From Paenibacillus physcomitrellae (GTDB taxonomy: Bacteria; Bacillota; Bacilli; Paenibacillales; Paenibacillaceae): DNA of 64,000 nt. Of this stretch, positions 56,089 through 64,000 are shown in pieces. Location: positions 3,332,594 through 3,396,593 of the forward strand of contig NZ_CP022584.1 in the NCBI RefSeq assembly GCF_002240225.1. The letters are read 5' to 3'. The notes beneath the pieces were generated by a model. That model made no database searches and was not told the DNA's origin. It was given only the letters and a program-made list of their open reading frames with translations. The position numbers and the translations under genes were made by a program. The first letter of the stretch is position 1. Each line of letters starts with the position of its first letter.

Positions 56089-57364
56089 AGGGGCTCCAGC
56101 TCCAGCTGCCCCTGCCGGCGGAGCCTGTGAGTCTGTCCGATCGTCATCGTTATTATCATCCGTAGCTTCATCTTCATCTTCATCTTCGTCTCCACGTCCG
56201 CGTAAAGCCGCCTACGTAGCCACGGTTTATTCGCATCTGGCCGCCTTCCATCTCCCATTTATGGACGATTTACGGCAGGCCGGCTTCGAGGTGCACGCCT
56301 ATGCCGCCCGGGACGAACGGCGGGAGGATGTGGAGCTGGCGGGATTCGAATGCCGGGATCTCCCGTTCAGCCGGAATCCGGTTGATCCGGGTAACTTCAA
56401 GGCTTGGCTTGGCATGTACCGCCTGTTAAGGCAGGAGGGGTATGAGGTGGTGCATGTCCATACACCCAATGCAGGGTTCATCACACGTCTTGCCGCGATT
56501 GCGGCGGGAACCGGGAATGTTTTTTATACGGCGCACGGCTTCCATTTCTTCCAGGGGGCTCCGCTTCTCAATTGGCTGATTTATTATCCCCTTGAACGGC
56601 TGGCTGCGCGGTGGACGGACGTGTTGATCACGATCAACGGCGAAGATTTCGACAGGGCCTCCCGCTTTAAAGTCAGGGGCAGGGTCGTACGGATGCCGGG
56701 GGTGGGCGTGGAAGCTCCTGATAACGGGGGCCGGGACACGGTCGAGAAAGAAGCGCTTATGCAGGAACTGCAAATACCAGCGGATGCCTTTATCCTGCTC
56801 TGTATGGCGGAGCTGAACGGCAACAAGAATCAGGCTCAGCTGCTGCATGCGGTCCAGAGACTCCGGAAGGATGGTATTCCCGTCTGCTGCCTGATTGCAG
56901 GGGCAGGAAGTTACGAGGAACGTTATAAGAAGCTGGCGGAGGAATTGGAAATTCAGGAATCCGTCCGCTTTCTAGGCTTTCGCAAGGACGGCACCAGACT
57001 TATGGCGGCTTCGGATGTGGTTGTGCTGCTCTCCCGGCGGGAGGGACTGCCGAAGGTGCTGCTGGAGGCGCTGGGGAGCGGTAAACCGGCTGTGGTCACG
57101 GATGTCCGGGGCTGCCGGGATCTTGTCACCGAGGGTTTTAATGGCTTCCGGGTTGCCCCCGGGGATGTCAACGGTACGGTCCGGGCGCTCGGCAAACTGT
57201 ATGACAATCCGGACCTGCTGCGGAGAATGGGCGCAGCCGCCAGGAGTTTCTATGAAACTTACCGGCTGGAGAAGGTTCGGGGTTTGATGAAGGAGCTTTA
57301 CCAAAGCAGCAGGAATCCGGGGCTGAACCGGGGCTCAATTAAAAGCCGGGAGGGTAGAATATGA
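56021..57364 (+). CDS. Glycosyltransferase (GT4) with a serine-run N-terminal tail
   Basis: 447 residues, start at 56021 behind GGGAGG. The catalytic core begins only near residue 60 (AAYVATVYSHLAAFHLPFM) and has VVHVHTPNAGF, AELNGNKNQAQLL and EGLPKVLLEALGSGKPAVVT. The N-terminal tail is acidic and then a serine tract encoded by a TCATCT-type repeat at about 56150-56192. Length change in such a tract keeps the frame only in multiples of three bases. Coupled to the next gene by ATGA. Confidence 0.86.
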   Translation: MNKLNETEIKEASWSGDREFPYEGAPAPAAPAGGACESVRSSSLLSSVASSSSSSSSPRPRKAAYVATVYSHLAAFHLPFMDDLRQAGFEVHAYAARDERREDVELAGFECRDLPFSRNPVDPGNFKAWLGMYRLLRQEGYEVVHVHTPNAGFITRLAAIAAGTGNVFYTAHGFHFFQGAPLLNWLIYYPLERLAARWTDVLITINGEDFDRASRFKVRGRVVRMPGVGVEAPDNGGRDTVEKEALMQELQIPADAFILLCMAELNGNKNQAQLLHAVQRLRKDGIPVCCLIAGAGSYEERYKKLAEELEIQESVRFLGFRKDGTRLMAASDVVVLLSRREGLPKVLLEALGSGKPAVVTDVRGCRDLVTEGFNGFRVAPGDVNGTVRALGKLYDNPDLLRRMGAAARSFYETYRLEKVRGLMKELYQSSRNPGLNRGSIKSREGRI

Positions 57365-58857
57365 AGCTGTTTCGGCAGGGCTGGCTTAAGCTGGCGGTGT
57401 TTCTGCTGGATGTGGGCGGCGTGTATACCAGCTATCTGCTGGCTTATCAGCTGAAGTTTTCCGGCCGGATACCGGCGGATGAATGGGCATCTTTTCTGGG
57501 CTATGCGCCGTGGCTTGGTTTGTTGACTGCGGTTACCTACTATTTCTTCAACCTCTATGACTTTGCGGGCAGGCGGAAGCCGGCCTTGCTGCTTTATAAT
57601 CTGGTACTGGCGCATCTGTTGTTTGTGGCTGAATTGGTTGTTGTGAATTATTGGCTGAAGACGTTCAGCTTGCCCCGATCGGTAGTGGCCGCCGCTTTCG
57701 TAGCGCAAGTGCTGTTTACTTTCGTCCTGCGCCTTCTGCTGTTCTACATTCAAGCCAAAGGAAGCGGTCGGAGAAAAGCCCTGGTCATCGTCAGCGGACA
57801 CTCCTCGGACCTGCTGATGCTGGATAAACTGCGGCAGACGGGGGCTCCCTGGTTGGAAATTACCCGGGTTATTACCGTTGCGACGATCACGGAAAGTGAG
57901 GTTTCCCGGCAGACAGGCATCGACTGGCGGGAGGCGGAGGTGCTGATCATAGGGCATGGCGTTCCGGAAGAGATCCGGAGCGAGTGTATTCGGGAAGCTG
58001 GAGAACGGCAGATGGAGGTGCTGCTGATCCCCGGTTTCTATGAGCTGTATTTGGTCAAGGCCGAAGCCCAGCAGATCGACGATCTGCTCGTCTATTCAAT
58101 CATGCCCCCGCATCCGACGTTCCCGGAACGTCTGTTCAAGAGAGGGCTGGACATTCTCTGCTCTTCGCTGCTGTTGATCCTGACTTCCCCGCTGCTGCTG
58201 GCCATGCTGCTGCTCATCCCCGCGACCTCCAAGGGCGGAGCTCTTTATGTGCAGGAGCGGGTTGGACAGCTGGGCAAACCGTTCAGGCTGCTGAAATTCC
58301 GCAGCATGATCGATAAAGCAGAGCAGTCCACCGGACCGGTGCTGGCCGGGGAGGGAGATCATCGTATCACACCGCTGGGCCGGATGATCCGTGCGACGCG
58401 CATCGACGAGCTTCCGCAGCTGTTTAATGTGCTGTCCGGGCAGATGAGTCTGGTTGGACCGCGGCCGGAGCGGGCTTTTTTCATTGAGCAGTTCAAAGAG
58501 GAGCTTCCCTATTATACTTATCGTCTCATGGTCAAACCGGGACTGACCGGGCTGGCCCAGGTGATGGCCGGTTATACGACTACGCCTGCGGATAAATTGA
58601 GGTACGACCTCATGTATATGAAGAATTATTCCTTGCTGCTGGATTTGAAAATTTTATTTCAGACGCTGTTGGTTGTACTCAGCCGGGAACAGGCAAGGGG
58701 GGTCAAGCAGGATGTGGAAGACAAGAAAAGGCCGGAGCCGGCCTGGGCGGCCGCCGGTGAATCCTCACCCCAGCGCGGGCGGCTGCAGACTGGAAACGGC
58801 ATCCGAACGGTGAAGTCAGGAGGAACAACCGATGAGAAGCAGATGGAGTCAACCTAA
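57361..58857 (+). CDS. Polyprenyl-phosphate sugar-1-phosphate transferase, WbaP-like
   Basis: 498 residues. Four or five N-terminal helices (residues 10-125), a Rossmann-like middle, then the bacterial sugar transferase domain from about residue 259: KRGLDILCSSLLLILTSPLL, LYVQERVGQLGKPFRLLKFR, RIDELPQLFNVLSGQMSLVG, GPRPERAFF. This enzyme starts repeat-unit assembly by loading the first sugar phosphate on undecaprenyl phosphate. The tail of about 40 residues after VLSREQARG is charged and disordered. Confidence 0.9.
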   Translation: MKLFRQGWLKLAVFLLDVGGVYTSYLLAYQLKFSGRIPADEWASFLGYAPWLGLLTAVTYYFFNLYDFAGRRKPALLLYNLVLAHLLFVAELVVVNYWLKTFSLPRSVVAAAFVAQVLFTFVLRLLLFYIQAKGSGRRKALVIVSGHSSDLLMLDKLRQTGAPWLEITRVITVATITESEVSRQTGIDWREAEVLIIGHGVPEEIRSECIREAGERQMEVLLIPGFYELYLVKAEAQQIDDLLVYSIMPPHPTFPERLFKRGLDILCSSLLLILTSPLLLAMLLLIPATSKGGALYVQERVGQLGKPFRLLKFRSMIDKAEQSTGPVLAGEGDHRITPLGRMIRATRIDELPQLFNVLSGQMSLVGPRPERAFFIEQFKEELPYYTYRLMVKPGLTGLAQVMAGYTTTPADKLRYDLMYMKNYSLLLDLKILFQTLLVVLSREQARGVKQDVEDKKRPEPAWAAAGESSPQRGRLQTGNGIRTVKSGGTTDEKQMEST

Positions 58858-60016
58858 ACCCAAACGTAAACTCAGAACGATTGCGATTATCACCGGCTGT
58901 GCTTTGCTGCTGCTTGCAGGAGCTGGGACAGCGGCGATGATCCGGTTGGATCCGGAGCACCATTTCCGCTCGGGGAATATTCCGGTTGCAGCCATGCCTG
59001 AAGGGGATGCTGGAGGAGAAGATACTGCGGGTGGGGAGTCCGGTATCGGAAGCGGGATAGGGACCGGGACAGAGGGTACTGAAGGCGCCGTTCAATCGGA
59101 TAGCTCTGCAGCTTTGAGCGGGAATGGCAGCGGTGGAAATGGCGGAAGCGGCGGCGGCAGCCAGGGCCAGGGCCAGGGCGGGCATAACCCGGGCGCGTCA
59201 AGCATGTCCTCTTCGGGGCCCGTTTCGTCCAGCGGATCATCCGAGACCCGGTTTAATCTGCTGCTGCTGGGCATCGATGCACGTGAGTCGGAGGATTCCC
59301 GGACGGACGTTATGATGTTAGCCCATGTGAATCTGGATCAGCATCAGGTGAATCTGATCTCTATTCCCCGGGATACCCGGGTAAACCTGAAGGGCGTTGG
59401 CTATACCAAAATCAATCACGCCCACGTGGTAGGCGAGCTTAAAGGGGGGAACCATGCGGGCACGTTAGCCTCTCTGCAGGCGGTAAGCAACCTGTGCGGA
59501 TGCACGATCAATTATTATATGAAAACCAATTTCGCCGGTTTTGTTCATTTTATAGATTCGATAGGCGGATTGGACGTTACGCTGGATAAACCGGTTAAGT
59601 TGACCTATGCCCATCGGACCCTGCCGGAGGGCAGCCAGCATCTGAACGGGGACCTCACGCTGAAGCTGGTTCAGGAGCGGCATTCCCTGTCCTCCGGGGA
59701 TCTAAACCGCCAGCAGAACCAGGCACTGGTATTGAAGGCTATGATCCAAACCCTGCTGCAGCCGGATAATCTGGTCCGGATTCCGGGCCTGCTCAGCCAA
59801 GTGAGGAAAGATATTCTGGATACGAATTTAAGCGACAGCGATATCATCAGTTTGTCCCTGCTGGCGAAGGATTTGCAGAGCGAAGACATTCAATATGATC
59901 AGGTCCCTGGACACAGCGGCAAAGCGAACGATCCGCTGGTAGGGAAGGAACTAGATTACTGGATTCCAGACCTCGAGGCCTGGGATAATCTCGCAAAAAA
60001 GCTGTTGGAAGACTAG
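58832..60016 (+). CDS. LytR-CpsA-Psr (LCP) family transferase
   Basis: 394 residues, start behind AGGAGG, overlapping the previous gene by 26 bases. One N-terminal helix (TIAIITGCALLLLAGAGTAA), then a Gly/Ser/Glu-rich external linker of about 90 residues, and the LCP domain (FNLLLLGIDARESEDSRTDV, VNLISIPRDTRVNL, KINHAHVVGELKGG, FIDSIGGLDVTLDKP). LCP enzymes attach polyprenyl-linked glycopolymers to peptidoglycan, so this EPS may be wall-bound (inference). Confidence 0.88.
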   Translation: MRSRWSQPKPKRKLRTIAIITGCALLLLAGAGTAAMIRLDPEHHFRSGNIPVAAMPEGDAGGEDTAGGESGIGSGIGTGTEGTEGAVQSDSSAALSGNGSGGNGGSGGGSQGQGQGGHNPGASSMSSSGPVSSSGSSETRFNLLLLGIDARESEDSRTDVMMLAHVNLDQHQVNLISIPRDTRVNLKGVGYTKINHAHVVGELKGGNHAGTLASLQAVSNLCGCTINYYMKTNFAGFVHFIDSIGGLDVTLDKPVKLTYAHRTLPEGSQHLNGDLTLKLVQERHSLSSGDLNRQQNQALVLKAMIQTLLQPDNLVRIPGLLSQVRKDILDTNLSDSDIISLSLLAKDLQSEDIQYDQVPGHSGKANDPLVGKELDYWIPDLEAWDNLAKKLLED

Positions 60017-60088
60017 TCTAATTGAAACCTCTCTTTCATATATATTGGAGGACAAAAGCACTAATTGTGAATGGGAGAGTCGGATACT

Positions 60089-61030
60089 ATGAAGATCGTT
60101 GTTACCGGTGGGGCCGGATTTATCGGCTTGCATACGGTTGAACTGCTGCTAAGGCAGGGGCACGAAGTCGTTGTTGTGGATGATCTGGAGCAGGGAACAC
60201 GTACTTACTCCGGGCCGAGAGTCGCATTTTATCCGCTGGATGTCGGTTCCGAGAACCTGGCCTCCGTCTTTGCCGCAGAGAAACCTGAAGCTGTCATTCA
60301 TCTGGCCGCGCAGGTCAGTGTACAGCGTTCTCTGGAGTTTCCGTCCCTCGATGCGAGGCACAATATCGTTGGCACCGTGAATCTGCTCAAGCAGTGCGTA
60401 GATTACAACGTAGCCAAGTTTGTGTTTGCTTCCTCGGCCGCCGTTTACGGCAATGCGAGTCACCTGCCGATTTCGGAGGGTACGCCGGCCGAGCCGCTGT
60501 CTTTTTATGGGGCATCCAAAAAGACAGCGGAGTCGTACATACAGATGTTTGCGGAAAGGTACGGATTGAATTATGTGATTCTGCGGTATGCCAACGTGTA
60601 TGGGATGCGGCAGAATTCCAAAGGGGAATGCAGCGTTGTTGCTTCTTTCGTGAAGCGGATATTAGAGGGCGATCGGCCCTGGATCAATGGGAACGGGGAG
60701 CAGACAAGGGATTTCATCTATGTCAAAGATGTGGCTGCCGCAAACGCTGCCGCTCTCTTTCTGGGTGAGAGGGAAACGCTGAACGTTGGCAGCGGCCGTC
60801 CGTTTTCCGTAAATGAGCTGTTCCGTCTGATCAGCGAGATTTGCGGCAAAGGAGGGCTGGAACCGGAATTCCGCCCGTTCAAGCCGGGAGATATTCAGGA
60901 CAGCCTGCTGGACAACCGCCGGGCTCTGGGTGTGCTGCGCTGGGAACCTGCCTATTCGATGCTGGACGGGCTTAAAGAGATGATTCAATACGAAAGGGGA
61001 CTTCGCGGAGAGATCGGGATGGGCCTCTAA
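60089..61030 (+). CDS. NAD-dependent sugar epimerase, GalE-like
   Basis: 313 residues, start at 60089 with GGGAGAG upstream. TGGAGFIG at 6-13, Ser in FVFASSAAVYG, and the YxxxK pair Tyr140/Lys144 (FYGASKK) show an extended SDR. The substrate is probably UDP-Glc, UDP-GlcNAc or a uronic acid derivative, at C4. It lies 72 bases after the LCP gene with no terminator between, so it most likely ends the operon. Confidence 0.88.
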   Translation: MKIVVTGGAGFIGLHTVELLLRQGHEVVVVDDLEQGTRTYSGPRVAFYPLDVGSENLASVFAAEKPEAVIHLAAQVSVQRSLEFPSLDARHNIVGTVNLLKQCVDYNVAKFVFASSAAVYGNASHLPISEGTPAEPLSFYGASKKTAESYIQMFAERYGLNYVILRYANVYGMRQNSKGECSVVASFVKRILEGDRPWINGNGEQTRDFIYVKDVAAANAAALFLGERETLNVGSGRPFSVNELFRLISEICGKGGLEPEFRPFKPGDIQDSLLDNRRALGVLRWEPAYSMLDGLKEMIQYERGLRGEIGMGL

Positions 61031-61153
61031 AAATAAAAAGGTAATAATTGTAAACCAATACCTTCCTAAAGCATAAGCTATATAGAGCTGCATCATTCAT
61101 TTGCTTGGTTAATCGCTGTGAGTCCCCCTCTTGGCAGCGGCAACTGAGACGGG

Positions 61154-61178
61154 AACCGTCCTGCAAAGGGCGGTTTTT
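61154..61178 (+). terminator. Probable terminator of the polysaccharide operon
   Basis: AACCGTCC and GGGCGGTT pair with one G-T mismatch around a 6-base loop and are followed by TTT. It is weaker than the other terminators of this window. 61031-61150 shows no other feature. Confidence 0.55.
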
Positions 61179-61282
61179 GGCGTTTCCAGGCTCCGCTCGA
61201 ACCCATGCCTATCCCTCTGCATACATATAACCACCGGACTTGTTGTTAGAGGTTCAGGCGGAAGCGAAGGGGTGTGACAGCA

Positions 61283-62698
61283 GTGGGTATTCATTTGACG
61301 GCCCTCCACTGGGTATATCTGGCCTTTATTGTGCTGATTATGGCGCTGCTGATTCGGCGGCGCGATACGACCATGATTTGCGTGGCCGGGATCTTTACGT
61401 TGGGTCTTATAGCTACTGAGACCTTAGGCGGCTCGGTTTCGGGTGTATTTAATTCTTTTATTTATGCGACCAAGGAACTGATGGAGACGATTATGATTAT
61501 CTCCATTATTGTCGCGATGAGCCGGGTGCTGATTGTCACCGGCATTAATGAAACGATGGTGGCTCCGCTGACCCGGTTTCTTCGTACACCTGCGCTGGCT
61601 TACTGGGGTATAGGAATCATCATGATGATTACGTCGTTCTTCTTCTGGCCGTCACCGGCGGTGGCCCTGATCGGGGCGGTGCTGCTTCCGGTGGCGATGC
61701 GGGTTGGCCTGCCGGCGCTTGGCGCGGCGGTAGCGATGAACCTGTTTGGCCATGGCATAGCCTTATCGGGTGACTACATTATTCAGGGAGCTCCCAAGCT
61801 TACCGCGGATGCGGCAGGTCTTCCGGTTTCCAGCGTGATGGAAGCCAGCGTGCCGCTTGTAGTGGTCATGGGCCTGGTCACCACCATCACGGCTTACTGG
61901 ATGATGCGGCGAGACCTGAAAAAGGGAACATTCCGCGACGGCTTGGTTACGGGAAGAAGCGGCACCGGCGCTTTGGCATCTGCGGACAGCCCGGATCAAG
62001 CGCCTGCCGTTATCCATCCGGCAGCCAAGAGGGTGCTGGCTATCGTCATCCCGGTTTTGTTCGCCATCGATGTGATCGCGATGTTTGTGCTGCATCTGCA
62101 GGGCGGAGACGCTACGGCCCTTGTTGGAGGAACCGCCATCCTGATTCTGCTTGCGGTGACGTTGTTTGCCCACCGGAACAAAGGGCTCGAGCAGATGACA
62201 TCTTATTTGATCGACGGTTTTGTGTTTGGCTTTAAAGTGTTTGGACCGGTCATTCCGATCGCGGCATTCTTCTATCTGGGCGATTCGGCGTTCACGGAAA
62301 TGTTCGGCAATGTGCTGCCGCAGGGGTCGCAGGGGATCGTCAATGACCTTGGCGTAGCCCTGGCGCATGAAGTGCCGCTGAATAGCGCTGCCTCGGCCAT
62401 AACGCTGACGGTCACCGGCGCGATTACCGGCCTGGACGGCTCGGGTTTCTCGGGCATCTCGCTCGCCGGTTCGATCGCCCATCTATTTGCGACGGCGATT
62501 GGTTCCGGAGCCGCTACGCTGACCGCCCTCGGGCAGGTCGCTGCCATCTGGGTCGGCGGCGGTACGCTGATTCCGTGGGCGCTCATCCCGGCGGCCGCCA
62601 TCTGCGGCGTCAGCCCGTTTGAACTGGCCCGGCGCAACCTGAAGCCGGTGCTGATCGGCCTCGCCGTCACGACGGTAGTGGCGATGTTTCTGATTTAG
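61283..62698 (+). CDS. Multispanning permease, ion-transporter-superfamily-like
   Basis: About 471 residues with 11-12 helices, start GTG at 61283 (AAGGGG 10 bases upstream; GTG 61274 also possible). Repeated hairpin-like segments (ITSFFFWPSPAVALIGAVLL and LALGAAVAMNL-type stretches, then a mirrored GSGAATLTALGQVAAIWVGG) suggest an inverted-repeat fold as in GntP/NhaD-type transporters. A cytoplasmic loop near residues 210-245 is charged. I cannot name the substrate. Single gene. Confidence 0.7.
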   Translation: MGIHLTALHWVYLAFIVLIMALLIRRRDTTMICVAGIFTLGLIATETLGGSVSGVFNSFIYATKELMETIMIISIIVAMSRVLIVTGINETMVAPLTRFLRTPALAYWGIGIIMMITSFFFWPSPAVALIGAVLLPVAMRVGLPALGAAVAMNLFGHGIALSGDYIIQGAPKLTADAAGLPVSSVMEASVPLVVVMGLVTTITAYWMMRRDLKKGTFRDGLVTGRSGTGALASADSPDQAPAVIHPAAKRVLAIVIPVLFAIDVIAMFVLHLQGGDATALVGGTAILILLAVTLFAHRNKGLEQMTSYLIDGFVFGFKVFGPVIPIAAFFYLGDSAFTEMFGNVLPQGSQGIVNDLGVALAHEVPLNSAASAITLTVTGAITGLDGSGFSGISLAGSIAHLFATAIGSGAATLTALGQVAAIWVGGGTLIPWALIPAAAICGVSPFELARRNLKPVLIGLAVTTVVAMFLI

Positions 62699-62731
62699 TT
62701 AGAACGGTCAGAACGGCAGGCTGGTTCTGAG

Positions 62732-62826
62732 CCGTACCCGGTACGGGGCCGATAAGGCCCATGTAAGGATGACCTCGCTTGGCAGAGCTTCTTCTGCCGG
62801 GCGGGGTTTACTGCTGTCTCCAAGCG
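62732..62826. other. Structured intergenic segment before the glutathione peroxidase
   Basis: Within 286 non-coding bases are several perfect short hairpins in a row: CCGTACC-C-GGTACGG (62732-62746), GGGCC-GATAA-GGCCC (62746-62760), and an outer pair CGCTTGG/CCAAGCG (62776-62826) enclosing GGCAGA-GCTTCT-TCTGCC (62781-62798). It may include the permease terminator, but T tails are missing. Confidence 0.35.
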
Positions 62827-62984
62827 CTAAAGTCCGTTTCTGTCTCGGATGTCCGGGTGAAAGCAGCTTACTGCCAAGCGGTTCTTTTTGTTCTTCCTCA
62901 AAAGGATTATACTATCCTTATCGAACAACAAGAATTGCTTCGGATTGATATAGACGATTATTTATCCAGAAGGAGGCAGTCCAT

Positions 62985-63482
62985 ATGTCCATCTACGATA
63001 TTGAAGTGGAGACGATTCAAGGGAAGATCGGCAACCTTTCGCCCTACCGCGACCAGGTGCTGCTGATCGTCAACACGGCGACCAAATGCGGTTTTGCACC
63101 GCAGTTCAAAGGTCTCCAGAAGCTGCACGACCAGTACAAGGATCGGGGATTTGCTGTGCTCGGATTCCCATCGGGCCAGTTTGCCAATCAGGAGCTCGAG
63201 TCGAACGAGGAAGTGGCGGAAGCCTGTGAGATCAACTTTGGCGTTAACTTCCCGCTGTTCGCCAAAATCGACGTCAACGGGAAGACGGCCCATCCGCTGT
63301 TCCGCCTCTTGACGAGTGAAGCCCGCGGCGTATTTGGCTCAAGGGCGATCAAGTGGAATTTCACCAAATTTCTGGTGGATCGTGACGGCCGGGTGCTGAA
63401 GCGTTTTGGCCCGAAGGACACACCGGAGAGCATCGAAGGTGAAATTCGCAGGGTGCTGGACAGCAGCAGCGTTCACGCATAA
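62985..63482 (+). CDS. Glutathione-peroxidase-family thiol peroxidase
   Basis: 165 residues. Catalytic Cys35 in NTATKCGFAPQF replaces selenocysteine; the Gln in GFPSGQFANQE and the Trp in IKWNFTKFLVDRDG complete the active site. Cys81 (EEVAEACEINFG) lies at the resolving-cysteine position of two-Cys, thioredoxin-dependent members, so thioredoxin and not glutathione is the likely reductant. It reduces hydroperoxides in the cytoplasm. Strong AAGGAGG before the ATG. Confidence 0.93.
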   Translation: MSIYDIEVETIQGKIGNLSPYRDQVLLIVNTATKCGFAPQFKGLQKLHDQYKDRGFAVLGFPSGQFANQELESNEEVAEACEINFGVNFPLFAKIDVNGKTAHPLFRLLTSEARGVFGSRAIKWNFTKFLVDRDGRVLKRFGPKDTPESIEGEIRRVLDSSSVHA

Positions 63483-63499
63483 TCTTTGGAAGGTTTAAC

Positions 63500-63541
63500 C
63501 GCCCCCGGCAAACGGTTTTCCCGTTATGTCCGGGGGTTTTA
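63500..63541 (+). terminator. Terminator of the glutathione peroxidase gene
   Basis: CCCCCGG pairs with CCGGGGG, with an inner AACGG/CCGTT pair, and is followed by TTTT. The T-rich tail runs on into the tandem repeat. Confidence 0.85.
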
Positions 63542-63585
63542 TATTTACCTTTATATTTGCCTTTATATATGCTTTCATGTTTGCC
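63538..63585 (+). repeat. Degenerate 12-base tandem repeat, four copies
   Basis: TTTATATTTACC, TTTATATTTGCC, TTTATATATGCT and TTCATGTTTGCC follow one another without gaps, directly after the terminator stem. The first two copies differ at one base; later copies drift further. Confidence 0.6.
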
Positions 63586-63783
63586 TGCTCTTTGTCCCTG
63601 ATTTCTTGCTTCCTGATCCCAATTCCTTGTCCCGTGCCAATCATTCCCCTTGTGCTATGACGCAAAATTTGGGACAATGATAGGGTTATACGCCAATAGT
63701 GAATTCAGGTTTGGTGCGATAAACCTGATAAATGCGAAAATACGAAAATTTCTATAGATCGGAAAGAGGAAAGAGGAACCAAC

Positions 63784-64000
63784 CATGAACAAACCAATCC
63801 TTTACGGACTTACGCTGGAGCAGCTGTCGGTTTGGCTGGAGGAGCACGGCCACAAGAGATCGAGAGCGATTCCGGTCTGGGAAGCCCTGTACCGCGAGCG
63901 CGTCACTTCTTTTGAAGCGATGACCGGAGCCAACGCTGCTGTTGTAGAGCTGCTGAAAGAGCATTTCGTGCTGGAGACGATGGAAGAGCACACCCGCCAG
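63784..64000 (+). CDS. rlmN: Radical-SAM 23S rRNA methyltransferase RlmN (5' part)
   Basis: The first 72 codons, cut by the window end. The N-terminal helical domain matches RlmN: YGLTLEQLSVWLEEHGH, then AIPVWEALYRERVTSFEAMT and LLKEHFVLETMEE. The full enzyme methylates A2503 of 23S rRNA and A37 of some tRNAs using a radical-SAM CxxxCxxC site, which lies beyond the window. The annotation rests on the N-terminal domain only, and a Cfr-like homologue is possible. GAGG lies upstream of the ATG. Confidence 0.75.

Larger units (their letters stand above)
63483..63783. other. Intergenic region, peroxidase to rlmN
   Basis: About 300 bases. It holds the peroxidase terminator at 63500-63541, a 12-base degenerate tandem repeat at 63538-63585, and an AT-rich stretch at 63690-63760 that should contain the rlmN promoter. 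No gene is seen. Confidence 0.5.

Noticed and set aside
62779..63066. 95-codon frame before the peroxidase gene
   Set aside because: Overlaps the peroxidase start and the hairpin-rich spacer; no ribosome site and no coding features.

Overview
The window looks like chromosome of an endospore-forming, moderately GC-rich Firmicute, most likely Paenibacillus or a close relative (inference). The basis is an alpha/beta-type spore DNA-binding protein with a sigma-G-like promoter, a CotF-type coat protein, a class III fructose-1,6-bisphosphatase, a YesM/YesN-type two-component system beside a sugar ABC transporter, Gram-positive lipoprotein signals and strong AAGGAGG-type ribosome sites. I saw no rRNA, tRNA, CRISPR array, transposase or intact prophage.

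Layout. 1-8 kb: a catalase, a chemoreceptor with a sigma-D-like -10, and a four-gene ABC exporter plus NarL-type two-component operon in the order of Bacillus yvfRSTU. 7.6-10.5 kb: an aldo/keto reductase, an MFS exporter and a divergent HxlR regulator, as in ytbE-ytbD-ytcD. 10.8-17.6 kb: YesM/YesN-like kinase and regulator followed by a sugar-binding lipoprotein and two permeases. 17.7-20.3 kb: spore protein, UPF0237/UPF0210 pair and a small unknown protein. 20.6-25.1 kb: a GAF-GAF-PAS-GGDEF-EAL protein followed at once by a thiamine-diphosphate enzyme. 25.5-31.2 kb: a DUF2294 protein, then an SsuABC-like importer, a cysteine hydrolase and a drug-type exporter. 31.3-34.8 kb: an AT-rich minus-strand operon of a small secreted protein, two multispanning membrane proteins and an ABC ATPase, flanked by small-ORF debris. 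35.4-41.1 kb: unknown protein, acetyltransferase, fbp, coat protein and a FemAB-like protein. 41.3-61.0 kb: a beta-helix protein and a 15-gene exopolysaccharide operon. 61.3-64.0 kb: a permease, a glutathione peroxidase and the 5' end of rlmN.

How the genes work together. The polysaccharide operon has a nearly complete Wzx/Wzy-type pathway. A polyprenyl-phosphate sugar transferase starts the repeat unit, three glycosyltransferases extend it, a flippase and polymerase export and polymerise it, a Wzz-like protein regulates length, and an LCP protein may attach it to the wall. Four consecutive genes match the WbpB/A/D/E set that makes UDP-2,3-diacetamido-glucuronic acid, so this acidic diacetamido sugar is the predicted hallmark residue. 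A strong terminator lies 23 bases before the first gene of the operon, which suggests attenuation or antitermination.

The best candidate for an undescribed system is the AT-rich operon at 31.3-34.8 kb. It pairs a secreted cysteine-free protein with a dedicated ABC system whose large membrane subunit looks like a tandem duplication, with a hairpin separating the secreted-protein gene from the transporter genes. A second unusual pattern is the presence of hydrophilic low-complexity inserts in several otherwise ordinary proteins.
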